In this document: piece by piece, positions 8,905-17,428 of the stretch
Numbering within the stretch: position 1 is the first letter of the stretch
Layout of the letters: every line of letters starts with the position of its first letter
Assembly: GCF_900177715.1 (NCBI RefSeq)
Contig: NZ_FXWG01000002.1
Coordinates: 620,001 to 684,000 of the forward strand
DNA length: 64,000 bases
Direction of reading: 5' to 3'
Source of the DNA: Altererythrobacter xiamenensis
GTDB taxonomy: Bacteria > Pseudomonadota > Alphaproteobacteria > Sphingomonadales > Sphingomonadaceae
Position numbers and translations under genes: made by a program
Notes under the pieces: model-generated
The model's input: only the letters and a program-made list of their open reading frames with translations
Databases searched by the model: none
Told to the model about the DNA's origin: nothing

Positions 8905-9558
8905 TCAAGTCAATAACGGAAACATGTTGTGACCTCCCGCCGCAGCGATTTCGAGCGCGCGCTTCGCCGTCTCCTGCCCGCGCACCTGCTTGAGATCGGC
9001 GACGGGGGCTGGCCGTTCGATCGCGCCGCGCTCGGGCTCGGGCAGCAAGGCGGTGCCCTTGAGGTGGTTGAGCAGGCCGACGAGATCGCGCGCCGCGCAG
9101 ACCGGAACTCCGCTCGCCCATTTCGCCTCCGCGCCCTGCGCCGCCGGGCACATCAGGCCGGCCTCCGCCTCGCTGGCATGGAGTGCGGCGAGGAGAACGC
9201 CCGGCGAGGCGACGATACGGCCATCCAGTGCGAGTTCGCCCACGGCAATCCAGTCGGTCAGTTGCTCGGCATCGGTCACGCCCATCGCGGCGAGGAGCGC
9301 CAGCGCGATCGGCAGGTCGTAATGCGATCCGTCTTTCGGAAGGTCTGCGGGTGAGAGATTGATAGTTATCCGTTTGGGCGGCAGTGCAAGGCCCATTGCG
9401 GCAAGCGCCGACTGCACCCGTTCGCGGCTTTCGCTCACCGCCTTGTCAGGCAATCCGACGATCGCAAAACGCGGCAGGCCGGGCGCAACCTGGCACTGCA
9501 CTTCGACGCTGCGCGCCTCCAGCCCGAGATAGGCAACTGTCTTGACCAGCGCGACCAT
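8905..9558 (-). pseudogene. comM: comM/yifB (Mg-chelatase-like AAA+ ATPase), 5' fragment cut by the island
   Basis: ComM is a hexameric helicase that promotes branch migration during natural transformation. The fragment encodes 217 residues starting MVALVKTVAYLGLEARSV, the usual ComM N-terminus, and includes the LPDKAVSESRERV and INLSPADLPKDGSHYDLPIAL segments of the ChlI domain. It ends at GGHNM followed by five foreign codons and TGA. Intact proteins continue here into the Walker A loop (GPPGSGKS). The ATPase and C-terminal domains are therefore missing, and the product should be inactive unless the island excises. The start at 9558 fits the family; the frame extends upstream without homology. 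Confidence 0.9.
8921..8934. other. Island-comM junction (candidate attachment-site half)
   Basis: On the - strand comM reads normally through its GGHNM codons (to about 8923) and then changes to an unrelated five-codon tail and stop. AACATGTT at 8921-8928 is an 8-bp palindrome at the changeover. The exact crossover dinucleotide cannot be fixed without the other junction or an empty site. Confidence 0.6.
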
Positions 9559-9717
9559 CGCTAAACCCCTCAAATCCCGAGTGAAGAGAGGGGCCGCCGC
9601 AGTCGAATTAACAGCTTGTAACCGGAGGCCTCGAGGCGATGGTCTCAGTAGCCGGTAAGGCGAATTAAAGCATAAAACTTTGCCATTCCGCAGGGGCTCG
9701 GCGGGCACAAGATCGCC

Positions 9718-10719
9718 ATGCGAAGCCTCGTGCTCTTCCTCCTGGCCCTTGTCCCTCTGCTTGGTGCACCGCTACCCGTGCATGCTCAGTCAGGGACGGC
9801 GTCACGCGTCGTCTCAATCGAAAGCTGGGTCGAGGAATGGGACGAGGCAACGCAAAGCTGGGTGCGGATCAGCGAGCCGACCGTCGAAGACCGGCATTCC
9901 GCCCAGAATCCTGCAAGGCGTTCGGAACGCGTAGCCGTTCCCCAGACGCAGCGTTCCGAGCGCTTTGCGGTGCCCTCTTCGCCAATGGCGCAGCCTGGCT
10001 TGCCGATGCCGGCAGGCGAGCGTGGCCAGCGCTACGGACCCTTCCAGGTGCTCGACGGCAAGCGTGCAGCGCTGCTCGGCACCACTGATACGCTCAGTCC
10101 GCGCCATTTCGCACAGATGCTGAGCGAGCATCCCGGTATCGAAGTGCTCGAAATGATTGAGGCGCCCGGTACGCGTGACGATATCGCCAACCTCAAGCTG
10201 GGCCGTATGATCCGCGAGAAGGGCATTGCCACGCATGTTCCGGCAGGCGGCTCGGTCCGCTCGGGCGCAGTCGAGCTGTTCCTGGCCGGTGCGGAGCGAA
10301 AGGTTGCCGAAGGCGCGCAGTTCGCTGTGCATTCCTGGATGGATACCTATGGTCGCCAGCCAGAAGACTTCGCGCCCGATGCCCCTGAAAACCGCCTCTA
10401 TCTCGACTATTACCGCGATATGGGGATGAGCGAAGACCGCGCCGAGGCCTTCTACGCCATGACCAATTCGGTTCCGCATCAGAGCGCTTTGTGGCTCGAT
10501 GCCGTTGACATGCGCGGCTGGATCGCGCCGGAGCTCAAGAAGGCGCGCGAACTTCCGACGATCGATGCGATGCCGCGCCGCGAGGCCCCGCGCCTGGCCT
10601 ATCTCGATGTGAGCCGGGTCGAACTGGCGCCGCTCGACTTCTCCGACATCGTTTTTCCCGAGTTGGAAATCGGCCCGATCAAGCTTGCATCGCTTGACTC
10701 GCGGCCAAGCATCCACTAA
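9718..10719 (+). CDS. Secreted ClpP-like (COG3904-type) predicted periplasmic protein
   Basis: The 333-residue product has a signal peptide (hydrophobic core 5-20, cleavage near VHAQ). A variable proline/arginine-rich region follows, then a ClpP/crotonase-like core: a conserved glycine pair ([16 protein letters not shown], about 174-190) and [10 protein letters not shown] (about 200-210). The serine in SGA and the histidine in HSW would match the catalytic Ser/His of ClpP-fold proteases, but activity is unproven. It is transcribed away from comM and followed by a terminator before rpmH, so it is probably a single-gene unit. Confidence 0.65.
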   Translation: MRSLVLFLLALVPLLGAPLPVHAQSGTASRVVSIESWVEEWDEATQSWVRISEPTVEDRHSAQNPARRSERVAVPQTQRSERFAVPSSPMAQPGLPMPAGERGQRYGPFQVLDGKRAALLGTTDTLSPRHFAQMLSEHPGIEVLEMIEAPGTRDDIANLKLGRMIREKGIATHVPAGGSVRSGAVELFLAGAERKVAEGAQFAVHSWMDTYGRQPEDFAPDAPENRLYLDYYRDMGMSEDRAEAFYAMTNSVPHQSALWLDAVDMRGWIAPELKKARELPTIDAMPRREAPRLAYLDVSRVELAPLDFSDIVFPELEIGPIKLASLDSRPSIH

Positions 10720-10738
10720 CCGCGCGGACCATCAAGGC

Positions 10739-10765
10739 GGTCGCCTCCAGCAGGCGGCCCTTTTT
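10739..10765 (+). terminator. Rho-independent terminator upstream of rpmH
   Basis: GGTCGCCT and AGGCGGCC pair over eight positions (one G-U type pair) around a CCAGC loop, followed by CTTTTTAT. It separates the periplasmic protein gene from the rpmH operon. Confidence 0.8.
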
Positions 10766-10816
10766 ATTGGTGCCGCGGTATTGACGCCCGGTGCATATGA
10801 TTATTTCGAGGACGAT

Positions 10817-10951
10817 ATGAAGCGGACTTTCCAACCCAGCAATCTCGTGCGCGCTCGCCGTCACGGTTTCTTTGCTCGCAAGGCGACCACCGGTGGCCGC
10901 AAGGTCCTGCGTGCGCGTCGCAAGCGTGGCCGCAAGAAGCTTTGTGCGTAA
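10817..10951 (+). CDS. rpmH: 50S ribosomal protein L34
   Basis: The 44-residue protein begins [18 protein letters not shown] and ends in a lysine/arginine-rich tail, the standard L34 sequence. It is a late-assembling component of the large ribosomal subunit. The order rpmH-rnpA-yidD-yidC-engB is the common arrangement near the replication origin. GAGGACGAT precedes the ATG as ribosome-binding site. A perfect hairpin lies between this gene and rnpA and may set their different expression levels. Confidence 0.98.
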   Translation: MKRTFQPSNLVRARRHGFFARKATTGGRKVLRARRKRGRKKLCA

Positions 10952-11041
10952 CTAGTTTTTCGCGACGCCCATCCGGGCGCGCGATATCCTCGCTCACGCG
11001 GCCTGACGGTCGCGTCGCTGCGGGCGGCCACTTGGCCTTGC

Positions 11042-11060
11042 GGGCTCCCTCTGGGAGCCC
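11042..11060 (+). terminator. Hairpin between rpmH and rnpA (possible attenuator)
   Basis: GGGCTCCC, a TCT loop and GGGAGCCC form a perfect 8-bp stem, followed only by GTTCT rather than a long U run. It may partly terminate or process the rpmH transcript so that little RNase P protein is made relative to L34. Confidence 0.5.
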
Positions 11061-11080
11061 GTTCTGCGTATAGCACCGAC

Positions 11081-11464
11081 ATGATCCAGGTACTCACCAA
11101 GCGCGCCGACTTTCTCGCTGCCAATCGTGGCCTGCGTGTCGCGCGCCCTGGCTTCGTGCTGTTGACCCGCCCGAATGACGGGCAGGGCAAGCGCTACGGA
11201 ATCACTGTCACCAAGAAGATCGGCAATGCGGTCGTGCGCAACAGGATGAAGCGGCGCTTCCGCGAACTGCTCCGCGCCGAACTTCCCGAACAGGGTCTGC
11301 CGGATCACGATCACGTGCTGATCGGGCGCGAAGGCGGGATCGAGCGCGACTTCGCCAAGCTTGATGAAGAGCTCAAGATTGCCCTCTCTCGTGCAGCCGA
11401 GGGCAAGGGCGATCCGCCCCGGCGCAGGCCGCGTCGCGGCAATCGCCAGAAAGGCCGGAAATGA
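11081..11464 (+). CDS. rnpA: Ribonuclease P protein component
   Basis: The 127-residue basic protein supports the RNase P RNA in 5' maturation of tRNAs. The RNR signature ([15 protein letters not shown], about residues 51-65) and the preceding [12 protein letters not shown] strand are intact. The C-terminal tail is arginine/lysine-rich and longer than in E. coli. Its TGA overlaps the ATG of yidD (ATGA), indicating translational coupling. Confidence 0.95.
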   Translation: MIQVLTKRADFLAANRGLRVARPGFVLLTRPNDGQGKRYGITVTKKIGNAVVRNRMKRRFRELLRAELPEQGLPDHDHVLIGREGGIERDFAKLDEELKIALSRAAEGKGDPPRRRPRRGNRQKGRK

Positions 11465-11670
11465 AGCACATCCTCATCTTCATAGCGCGCGCCTGGCAAT
11501 GGGGTCCGAGCCGAATTTTGCCTCCGACCTGCCGTTACGCCCCGTCCTGTTCGCAATATGCGATCGAGGCCTTGGGGAAATACGGCGCGATCAAGGGTGG
11601 ATGGCTGGCGACGAAGCGGCTAATGCGCTGCCATCCATGGGGCGGGCATGGCTACGATCCGGTACCTTGA
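11461..11670 (+). CDS. yidD: Membrane protein insertion efficiency factor YidD
   Basis: The 69-residue protein has the family hallmarks: two cysteines in [13 protein letters not shown] and the C-terminal [17 protein letters not shown]. YidD is a small inner-membrane-associated protein that assists YidC-dependent insertion. It overlaps rnpA by four bases and precedes yidC by 60 bases, the usual order. Confidence 0.95.
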   Translation: MKHILIFIARAWQWGPSRILPPTCRYAPSCSQYAIEALGKYGAIKGGWLATKRLMRCHPWGGHGYDPVP

Positions 11671-11730
11671 CCAGGTGTCGTGACATAGCAATACACCTCC
11701 CCAGATAGACCGAAACGAAGAGACGAGATC

Positions 11731-13515
11731 TTGGACAACCAGCGCAACCTCCTGCTCGCCGTGGGACTTTCCTTCCTGCTGATCCTCGGCTGGGACGCGG
11801 CCATGCGGTATTTCTATCCGCAGGCATCGACCGCAAGCGAGACCGAGCAGGTCGATCCCGTAGCTCAGCCGGCTACGGCTTCCGCTCCGGGCGATTCGGC
11901 GAATATCGTAAGTGGAGGCGCGACTGCCGAGGCAGGCACGGTCGATCTCGCTCAGGCGCTTGCCAGCCCAGAACGGGTGCGCATCGACGCGCCGCGCATC
12001 GAAGGCTCCATCAATCTCGTCGGCGCGCTGGTCGACGACATCGAACTGAAGGACCACCGCCAGACGGTCGACAAGGACAGCGGCCCAGTCCAGCTCTTCG
12101 CGCCGCAGGGTACGGACCGCCAGTATTTCGCGCAGTTCGGCTGGGTCGGCGACGGTGTCGCACTGCCCGACGCCCGCACGCAGTGGGGGGCCGACGGCGA
12201 AGTCCTGACCGCCGAGACGCCTGTCACGCTGAGCTGGGACAATGGCGAAGGGCAGACCTTCCGCATCCGTTTCGCGATCGACGACAATTACATGCTCACC
12301 GCGAGCCAGTCGGTCAGCAACTCCGCTGGCGGGCCGATCGTGGTGCGCCCGTTCGGCCTCATCAATCGCGATGCCTCAAGCGCGAGCCCCGACCAGTGGA
12401 TCGTTCACTCTGGGCCAATGGGCGCATTCGGCGAAACGGTCGAATACGGGCCCGATTATGACGATCTGGCCGAGGAAGGCACATTCGCGCCCGAAGGCGG
12501 TGCGGCCGACTGGATCGGCTTTTCGGACATCTATTGGCTTTCGGCTCTCGTGCCCGAAGAAGGCGTTGCGACGACTCCCGGTTACCGCTCGCTGGGCGCC
12601 GAAACCTATCGCGCCGACGTGATCTACGCGCCCGAAACGGTCGCTGCCGGGGGCTCCTCCAACCGCACTACGCGCTTGTTCGCTGGCGCCAAGGAAAGCG
12701 TCGTCCTCGATGCTTACGAGGCCGCCGGGATCGAGAACTTCAGCCGCGCGATCGACTGGGGTTGGTTCCGCTGGTTCGAGCGTCCGATCCTGACCCTGCT
12801 GCGCTACCTGTTCGATCTCGTCGGCAATTTCGGTGTCGCGATCATCCTTCTGACCGTCATCATTCGCGGTCTGCTCTTCCCGATCGCGCAAAAGCAATTC
12901 GCTTCGATGGCGGCGATGAAGGCGGTCCAGCCGAAGATGAAGGCGATCCAGGAGCGGTACAAGGACGACAAGCAGAAGCAGCAGCAGGAGATCATGAAGC
13001 TGTACAAGGAGGAGAAGGTCAATCCGCTCGCCGGCTGCCTTCCGCTCCTCATCCAGATTCCTATCTTCTTCGCGCTCTACAAGGTTCTGATCCTCGCGAT
13101 CGAGATGCGGCACGAGCCGTTCTTCCTGTGGATCAAGGACCTGTCCGCGCCAGATCCGGCGAAGATCCTCAACCTGTTCGGTCTGCTGCCGTTCGATCCG
13201 CCGGGTTTCCTCGGTATCGGTATCCTGGCGGTTCTGCTCGGCATCACGATGTGGCTGACCTTCAAGCTGAACCCATCGGCGATGGACCCGGTCCAGCAGC
13301 AGATATTCAACATCATGCCCTGGGTGCTGATGTTCGTCATGGCGCCCTTTGCGGCGGGCCTCCTGCTGTACTGGGTCACCTCGAACCTGCTGACGCTGGC
13401 ACAGCAGAGCTATCTCTATTCCAAGCATCCGCAATTGCGGGCTGCGGCGGAAAAGCAGAAGGCTGATCAGGCGGCCGTGAAGGCGCGCGATCAGGCCCGC
13501 GAAGGCAAGAGCTAA
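11731..13515 (+). CDS. yidC: Membrane protein insertase YidC/Oxa1
   Basis: The 594-residue inner-membrane insertase starts at TTG (product DNQRNLLLAVGLSFLLIL), with an AGAG-type ribosome-binding site. No ATG or GTG fits the family N-terminus. An N-terminal membrane anchor is followed by a ~310-residue periplasmic domain and the conserved five-helix core. The core includes the groove segment with Arg in TVIIRGLLFPIAQKQ (about 374-388) and the cytoplasmic coiled coil KAIQERYKDDKQKQQ. The weak TTG start may keep expression low. engB follows after four bases. Confidence 0.96.
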   Translation: MDNQRNLLLAVGLSFLLILGWDAAMRYFYPQASTASETEQVDPVAQPATASAPGDSANIVSGGATAEAGTVDLAQALASPERVRIDAPRIEGSINLVGALVDDIELKDHRQTVDKDSGPVQLFAPQGTDRQYFAQFGWVGDGVALPDARTQWGADGEVLTAETPVTLSWDNGEGQTFRIRFAIDDNYMLTASQSVSNSAGGPIVVRPFGLINRDASSASPDQWIVHSGPMGAFGETVEYGPDYDDLAEEGTFAPEGGAADWIGFSDIYWLSALVPEEGVATTPGYRSLGAETYRADVIYAPETVAAGGSSNRTTRLFAGAKESVVLDAYEAAGIENFSRAIDWGWFRWFERPILTLLRYLFDLVGNFGVAIILLTVIIRGLLFPIAQKQFASMAAMKAVQPKMKAIQERYKDDKQKQQQEIMKLYKEEKVNPLAGCLPLLIQIPIFFALYKVLILAIEMRHEPFFLWIKDLSAPDPAKILNLFGLLPFDPPGFLGIGILAVLLGITMWLTFKLNPSAMDPVQQQIFNIMPWVLMFVMAPFAAGLLLYWVTSNLLTLAQQSYLYSKHPQLRAAAEKQKADQAAVKARDQAREGKS

Positions 13516-13519
13516 GACC

Positions 13520-14188
13520 GTGAGTCCCGAAGAAGAGCGCGAGCAGGCGTTCCGCGAGAAAGCGGCGACGAAGCTGTTCTCCGGGCGGGTGGACTTCCTG
13601 CTGTCCGCACCGCAACTGAAGTTCCTGCCCGAACCGACGGTGCCGGAGATCGCCTTTTGCGGGCGCTCCAATGTGGGCAAGAGCTCGCTGCTCAATGCGC
13701 TGACCGGGCGCCGGGCGATCGCGCGCGCTTCGGTCACGCCGGGCCGCACGCAGGAACTCAACTTCTTCGAGGTGGGCGACCCGACGCTGTTCCGGCTCGT
13801 CGACATGCCCGGATACGGCTTTGCCAAGGCGCCGCCCAAGGTGGTCGAGAAGTGGAAGAAGCTGGTGCGCAGCTATCTTCGTGGACGGCAGGTGCTCCAC
13901 CGCAATCTCGTGCTGGTCGACAGCCGCCACGGGCTGAAGGACGTCGACCGCGAGATGATGACCATGCTCGACGAAGCGGCGGTCGGCTATCGGGTTGTCA
14001 TGACCAAGGCGGACAAGATCAAGAAGAGCGAGCTCGACGCGACGGTGGCGAAAGTTGCCGAAGAAGCGAAGAAGCACGTCGCCGCCTTCCCGCAGATCCA
14101 CGTGACCAGCGCCGAAAAAGGCATGGGCATCGCCGAATTGCGCGCCGCGGTGGTCGAGGATGCGCTGGGCGCCGGCTGGGCTGACTGA
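13520..14188 (+). CDS. engB: Ribosome biogenesis GTPase EngB/YihA
   Basis: The 222-residue GTPase acts in 50S subunit assembly. It shows G1 GRSNVGKSS (about 48-56), G3 DMPGYG (about 95-100) and G4 TKAD (about 161-164). It starts at GTG four bases after the yidC stop, so it is in the same operon. It ends 13 bases from the convergent VOC gene. Confidence 0.95.
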   Translation: MSPEEEREQAFREKAATKLFSGRVDFLLSAPQLKFLPEPTVPEIAFCGRSNVGKSSLLNALTGRRAIARASVTPGRTQELNFFEVGDPTLFRLVDMPGYGFAKAPPKVVEKWKKLVRSYLRGRQVLHRNLVLVDSRHGLKDVDREMMTMLDEAAVGYRVVMTKADKIKKSELDATVAKVAEEAKKHVAAFPQIHVTSAEKGMGIAELRAAVVEDALGAGWAD

Positions 14189-14201
14189 GCCGCTTCCTTA
14201 C

Positions 14202-14621
14202 CTAAGTCGCAAACAGCATGTCGTCGCTGGCGAAGGCCTTCATCTCGAGCGCATTTCCGGCGGGATCGCGGAAGAACATCGTCGCCTGCTCGCCCGGCTG
14301 TCCCTTGAAGCGGATGGTCGGCTCAATCGCGAAGTCGGTGCCTGCCGCCTTGAGCCGCTCGGCCAGCGCCTCCCAATCTTCCATCCGCAATACGATGCCG
14401 AAATGCGGTACCGGCACGCCATGCCCGTCGACGTGGTTGCTCGCGCGGTCGCCCGCTTCGCCGGGAGCGAGATGCGCGACGATCTGGTGACCGAAGAAAT
14501 CGAAGTCGATCCACTCGTCCGATGACCGCCCCTCGTCGCAGCCCATCACGCCGCCGTAAAAGGCACGCGCAGCGGCGAGATCGTCGACGGGAAAGGCGAG
14601 ATGGAAGGGGCGCAGGCTCAT
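14202..14621 (-). CDS. VOC-family (glyoxalase/dioxygenase-like) protein
   Basis: The 139-residue protein has two beta-alpha-beta-beta-beta modules. Candidate metal ligands are the His of FHLAFPVDD at residues 4-12, a second His in VPHFGIVL, and Glu in [32 protein letters not shown] is the typical opening of bleomycin-resistance/glyoxalase-like proteins. The start ATG at 14621 begins the conserved fold; the upstream frame lacks homology. Substrate is unknown. Confidence 0.8.
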   Translation of the reverse strand: MSLRPFHLAFPVDDLAAARAFYGGVMGCDEGRSSDEWIDFDFFGHQIVAHLAPGEAGDRASNHVDGHGVPVPHFGIVLRMEDWEALAERLKAAGTDFAIEPTIRFKGQPGEQATMFFRDPAGNALEMKAFASDDMLFAT

Positions 14622-14735
14622 GTTGCGAGACTTTAGGCGGCTTTTCATGCCGTGCAATCGCGCTCTACCAGTGTTCAGTCTCGACACTGCAAAACTGAAC
14701 GCCTAGGGCGATTCCGCAAGCAAGGTGGAGCGCGC

Positions 14736-15401
14736 ATGAAGCTGATCATCGGCAACAAGAACTACTCGAGCTGGTCGATGCGTGGCTGGCTTGCGGCCAA
14801 GCAATCGGGCCTCCATTTCGAGGAGCTGACCGTACCGATCATGGGCGAGGGCTGGGCCGAGGCGAAGCGCGACATGGGCGAGATGGCGCCCAGTTCAGGC
14901 AAGGTGCCGATCCTGTGGGATGAGGACACGGTCGTGTGGGACAGCCTCGCGATCCTCGAATACCTTGCAGACAAGGTCGGGCGCGAACGCTTCTGGCCGA
15001 AGGATGATACTGCTCGCGGCATGGCGCGTGCGATGGTCGCGGAGATGCACAGCTCGTTCCGCTCGATGCGGCAGGAACTGCCGATGAACGTGCGCAAGCG
15101 GATCGCGCTCGACGATGTTTCCGACGATACCCGGCAGGACATTGTGCGGATACTGACTCTCTGGGCCGAGGCGCGGGCGCGTTTCGGCAAGAGCGGGCCG
15201 TTCCTGTTCGGCACGTTTGGCGCAGCAGACATCTTCTATGCGCCGGTCGTCTCGCGCTTCATCACCTATGGCGTGGGCGTGCCCGGTTTCGCGCAAGCCT
15301 ATATGCAAGCGATCTGGGAGCATGACTGGACCCAGGAATGGATTTCCGCATCAGAGGAAGAAGAATGGGTGATCGAACAGTTCGAGGTTGCTCCGCAATG
15401 A
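14736..15401 (+). CDS. Glutathione S-transferase family protein
   Basis: The 221-residue protein has a thioredoxin-like N-terminal domain with SSWSMRGWLAAK near residues 10-21, where the serine probably activates glutathione. The cis-Pro/Ser pair GKVPILWDEDTVVWDSLAILEYL matches the glutathione-binding region, and a helical C-terminal domain follows. Its stop overlaps the start of the S1/P1 nuclease gene (ATGA). The endogenous substrate is unknown. Confidence 0.85.
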   Translation: MKLIIGNKNYSSWSMRGWLAAKQSGLHFEELTVPIMGEGWAEAKRDMGEMAPSSGKVPILWDEDTVVWDSLAILEYLADKVGRERFWPKDDTARGMARAMVAEMHSSFRSMRQELPMNVRKRIALDDVSDDTRQDIVRILTLWAEARARFGKSGPFLFGTFGAADIFYAPVVSRFITYGVGVPGFAQAYMQAIWEHDWTQEWISASEEEEWVIEQFEVAPQ

Positions 15402-16279
15402 CCCTTCGCGCATTTGCCGCACTGCTGCTGGCGTCCATCCTGGCGCTGCCTGTTCCGGCGCAAGCCTGGGGCTTTTACGCGCATGGTGTGACTGCCGAGA
15501 TCGCGATGGCGAACTCCTCGCCCGAAGTGCGCGCCAAGGTGCGCGCCTTGATGGCAGGTGATGCGGCGCTCGGCACTCCGGAATGCCCGATCGACTCGAT
15601 CGAAGAGCTTGCGACCTGGGCCGATTGCGTCCGGCGGACCCGCTGGCGCTGGGGCTACACGGCCAGCTGGCACTATCGCACCACCCCGATCTGCGAAGCC
15701 TACGAGCCCTGGAAGAACTGCTCGGGCGGCAATTGCGTCACCGCCCAGATCGAACGCAGCCATCGCATCCTCGCCGATGAAAGCCTGCCCGCGCATGTCC
15801 GGTTGGAGGCGCTCGCCTTCATGGTTCATTTCGCTGGCGATATTCACCAACCGCTCCATTCGGGCGACAAGGACGATCGCGGCGGAAACGACCGGGAGGC
15901 GAGCTATGGCATCGTGCCGGGCATGAACCTGCATTGGATCTGGGACGGCGCGCTGGCGGAACGCGCGATTACCTCCGGCGAGCCCCCGGTGGTCCGTCGC
16001 TATGCCTCAGCAGAGCGCGCCGAACTGGGGGGAGGCAGCCCCGCCGATTGGGGCCGTGAGAGCTGGGAGGTAGCACGCGAGTTCCTCTATCCCACTGCCT
16101 TCGATCAGGAGCCGTGCGCCGGTGAGCTACCCGATAAAACGGCACTGACGCAGGAAGATATCGTCGCTTCGGTGCCGATCGCGCGTCGGCGCGTGCAGCA
16201 GGCTGGCATCCGTATCGCCGAACTGCTCGAAAGCGCCTTTGCGCCGGGACCGCTTCCGGAACCGGAGGAGCGACGATGA
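15398..16279 (+). CDS. Secreted S1/P1-type nuclease
   Basis: The 293-residue product has a signal peptide (1-23, cleaved before Trp24). The mature protein then begins WGFYAH, matching the N-terminal Trp1 and His6 zinc ligands of P1 nuclease. HFAGDIHQPLHSGD and NLHWIWD carry the remaining His/Asp ligands of the trinuclear zinc site. These enzymes degrade single-stranded DNA and RNA, here probably in the periplasm or outside the cell for nutrient recovery. The gene overlaps gst and dapE by four bases at each end. Confidence 0.92.
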   Translation: MTLRAFAALLLASILALPVPAQAWGFYAHGVTAEIAMANSSPEVRAKVRALMAGDAALGTPECPIDSIEELATWADCVRRTRWRWGYTASWHYRTTPICEAYEPWKNCSGGNCVTAQIERSHRILADESLPAHVRLEALAFMVHFAGDIHQPLHSGDKDDRGGNDREASYGIVPGMNLHWIWDGALAERAITSGEPPVVRRYASAERAELGGGSPADWGRESWEVAREFLYPTAFDQEPCAGELPDKTALTQEDIVASVPIARRRVQQAGIRIAELLESAFAPGPLPEPEERR

Positions 16280-17415
16280 GCCAGGCAATCGACTATGCCA
16301 AGCGCCTGATCGAGGCCCCCAGTGTCACGCCGGCGCGGGGCCTCGTCTTCGATGTGCTCGAAGCGATGCTGAGCCCGCTCGGTTTCGAGTGCCACCGCTT
16401 CACGCGCGGCGACGGCGAAGCAGGCACTGACGAAGAAGCGGTCGAGAACATGTTCGCCATCCGCCGCGGGCCGGCAGGTTCGAAGCATTTCGCCTTTGCA
16501 GGCCATGTCGATGTGGTCCCGCCCGGTGAAGGATGGACCAGTGCGCCGTTCGCGCCAAAGGAGCGCGGCGACTTGCTCTACGGACGCGGCGCGGTCGATA
16601 TGAAGGGCGCGATCGCAGCCATGGTGGAGGCTGCCCGCAATGTCCCTGCCGATGCCGGAACGATCAGCTTCATCATCACCGGTGACGAAGAGGGGCCTGC
16701 GCTGCATGGCACCCGCGCTCTGATCGATTACATGCGCGAAGAGGACATCCGGCCCGACCTGTGCCTCGTCGGGGAGCCGACCAGCGTCAACCAGCTGGGC
16801 GACATGATGAAGATCGGGCGGCGCGGCTCGGTCAATATCTGGCTCGAGGTCGAGGGCACGCAGGGCCACGTCGCCTATCCGCACCTCGCCGACAATCCGC
16901 TGCCCAAGATGGTCACGATCCTGTCGGAGCTCAACAAGGTGGAGCTCGACCAGGGCACCGACTGGTTCCAGCCATCGAACCTCGAGATAACCGAGTTCGA
17001 CGTGCCTAACCGTGCGCATAATGTGATCCCCGCGAAAGCGAGTGCGCGCATTTCGATCCGTTTCAATGACAAGCATTCGGGCGCCTCGCTCTCCAGACTG
17101 GTGACCGAGATCGCGGTCAGGCATGGCGGCACGGCGCGCCCCGTGATTTCGGGTGAGCCCTTCCTCACGCCCCCAGGCGAGTTTTCGCAGATGATCGCGG
17201 ATGCTGTGAAGGCAGAGACGGGAATCGAGCCCGAGGCCTCCACCAGCGGCGGGACATCCGACGCGCGTTTCCTGCGCGCCGTATGCCCGGTGATCGAGTT
17301 CGGCCTGTGCAACGCGACCATGCATAAGCGCGACGAGGCAGTGGCCATGGCCGACCTCGATGCGCTAGGCCGTATATATACCGCGATCGCCAGGGCGGCG
17401 CTCGGCTATAAGTAA
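16276..17415 (+). CDS. dapE: Succinyl-diaminopimelate desuccinylase
   Basis: The 379-residue zinc hydrolase removes succinate from N-succinyl-LL-diaminopimelate in lysine and peptidoglycan synthesis. M20-family motifs are intact: GHVDVVPPGEGW, the bridging Asp in GRGAVDMKGAIAAMV, the catalytic TGDEEGPA, and STSGGTSDARF near the C-terminus. ATG at 16276 overlaps the nuclease stop. dapB of the same pathway lies about 4 kb away. Confidence 0.95.
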   Translation: MSQAIDYAKRLIEAPSVTPARGLVFDVLEAMLSPLGFECHRFTRGDGEAGTDEEAVENMFAIRRGPAGSKHFAFAGHVDVVPPGEGWTSAPFAPKERGDLLYGRGAVDMKGAIAAMVEAARNVPADAGTISFIITGDEEGPALHGTRALIDYMREEDIRPDLCLVGEPTSVNQLGDMMKIGRRGSVNIWLEVEGTQGHVAYPHLADNPLPKMVTILSELNKVELDQGTDWFQPSNLEITEFDVPNRAHNVIPAKASARISIRFNDKHSGASLSRLVTEIAVRHGGTARPVISGEPFLTPPGEFSQMIADAVKAETGIEPEASTSGGTSDARFLRAVCPVIEFGLCNATMHKRDEAVAMADLDALGRIYTAIARAALGYK

Positions 17416-17428
17416 GGGGAGGGTCGCC

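Larger units (their letters stand above)
1..8928. mobile_element. Integrative island inserted in comM (right end only)
   Basis: The segment carries a large serine integrase at its right edge, a second serine recombinase, a small HTH protein, a polymerase-like protein and restriction genes. The integrase gene starts 27 bases downstream of a comM reading frame that is cut after the GGHNM codons. Everything left of about 8,928 is therefore foreign to the comM locus. Codon use and local GC look less GC-biased than in the core genes to the right (judged by eye). The left end, the partner attachment site and the 3' part of comM are outside the window. The integrative-element call is inference from the integrase and the broken host gene. 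Confidence 0.8.

Noticed and set aside
8786..9151. 121-codon frame spanning the comM-integrase junction
   Set aside because: Arg/Gly-rich shadow in another frame of comM that merely crosses the insertion point.
10781..10801. Promoter upstream of rpmH (TTGACG and TATGAT)
   Set aside because: The two boxes are only nine bases apart, too close for a sigma-70 promoter.
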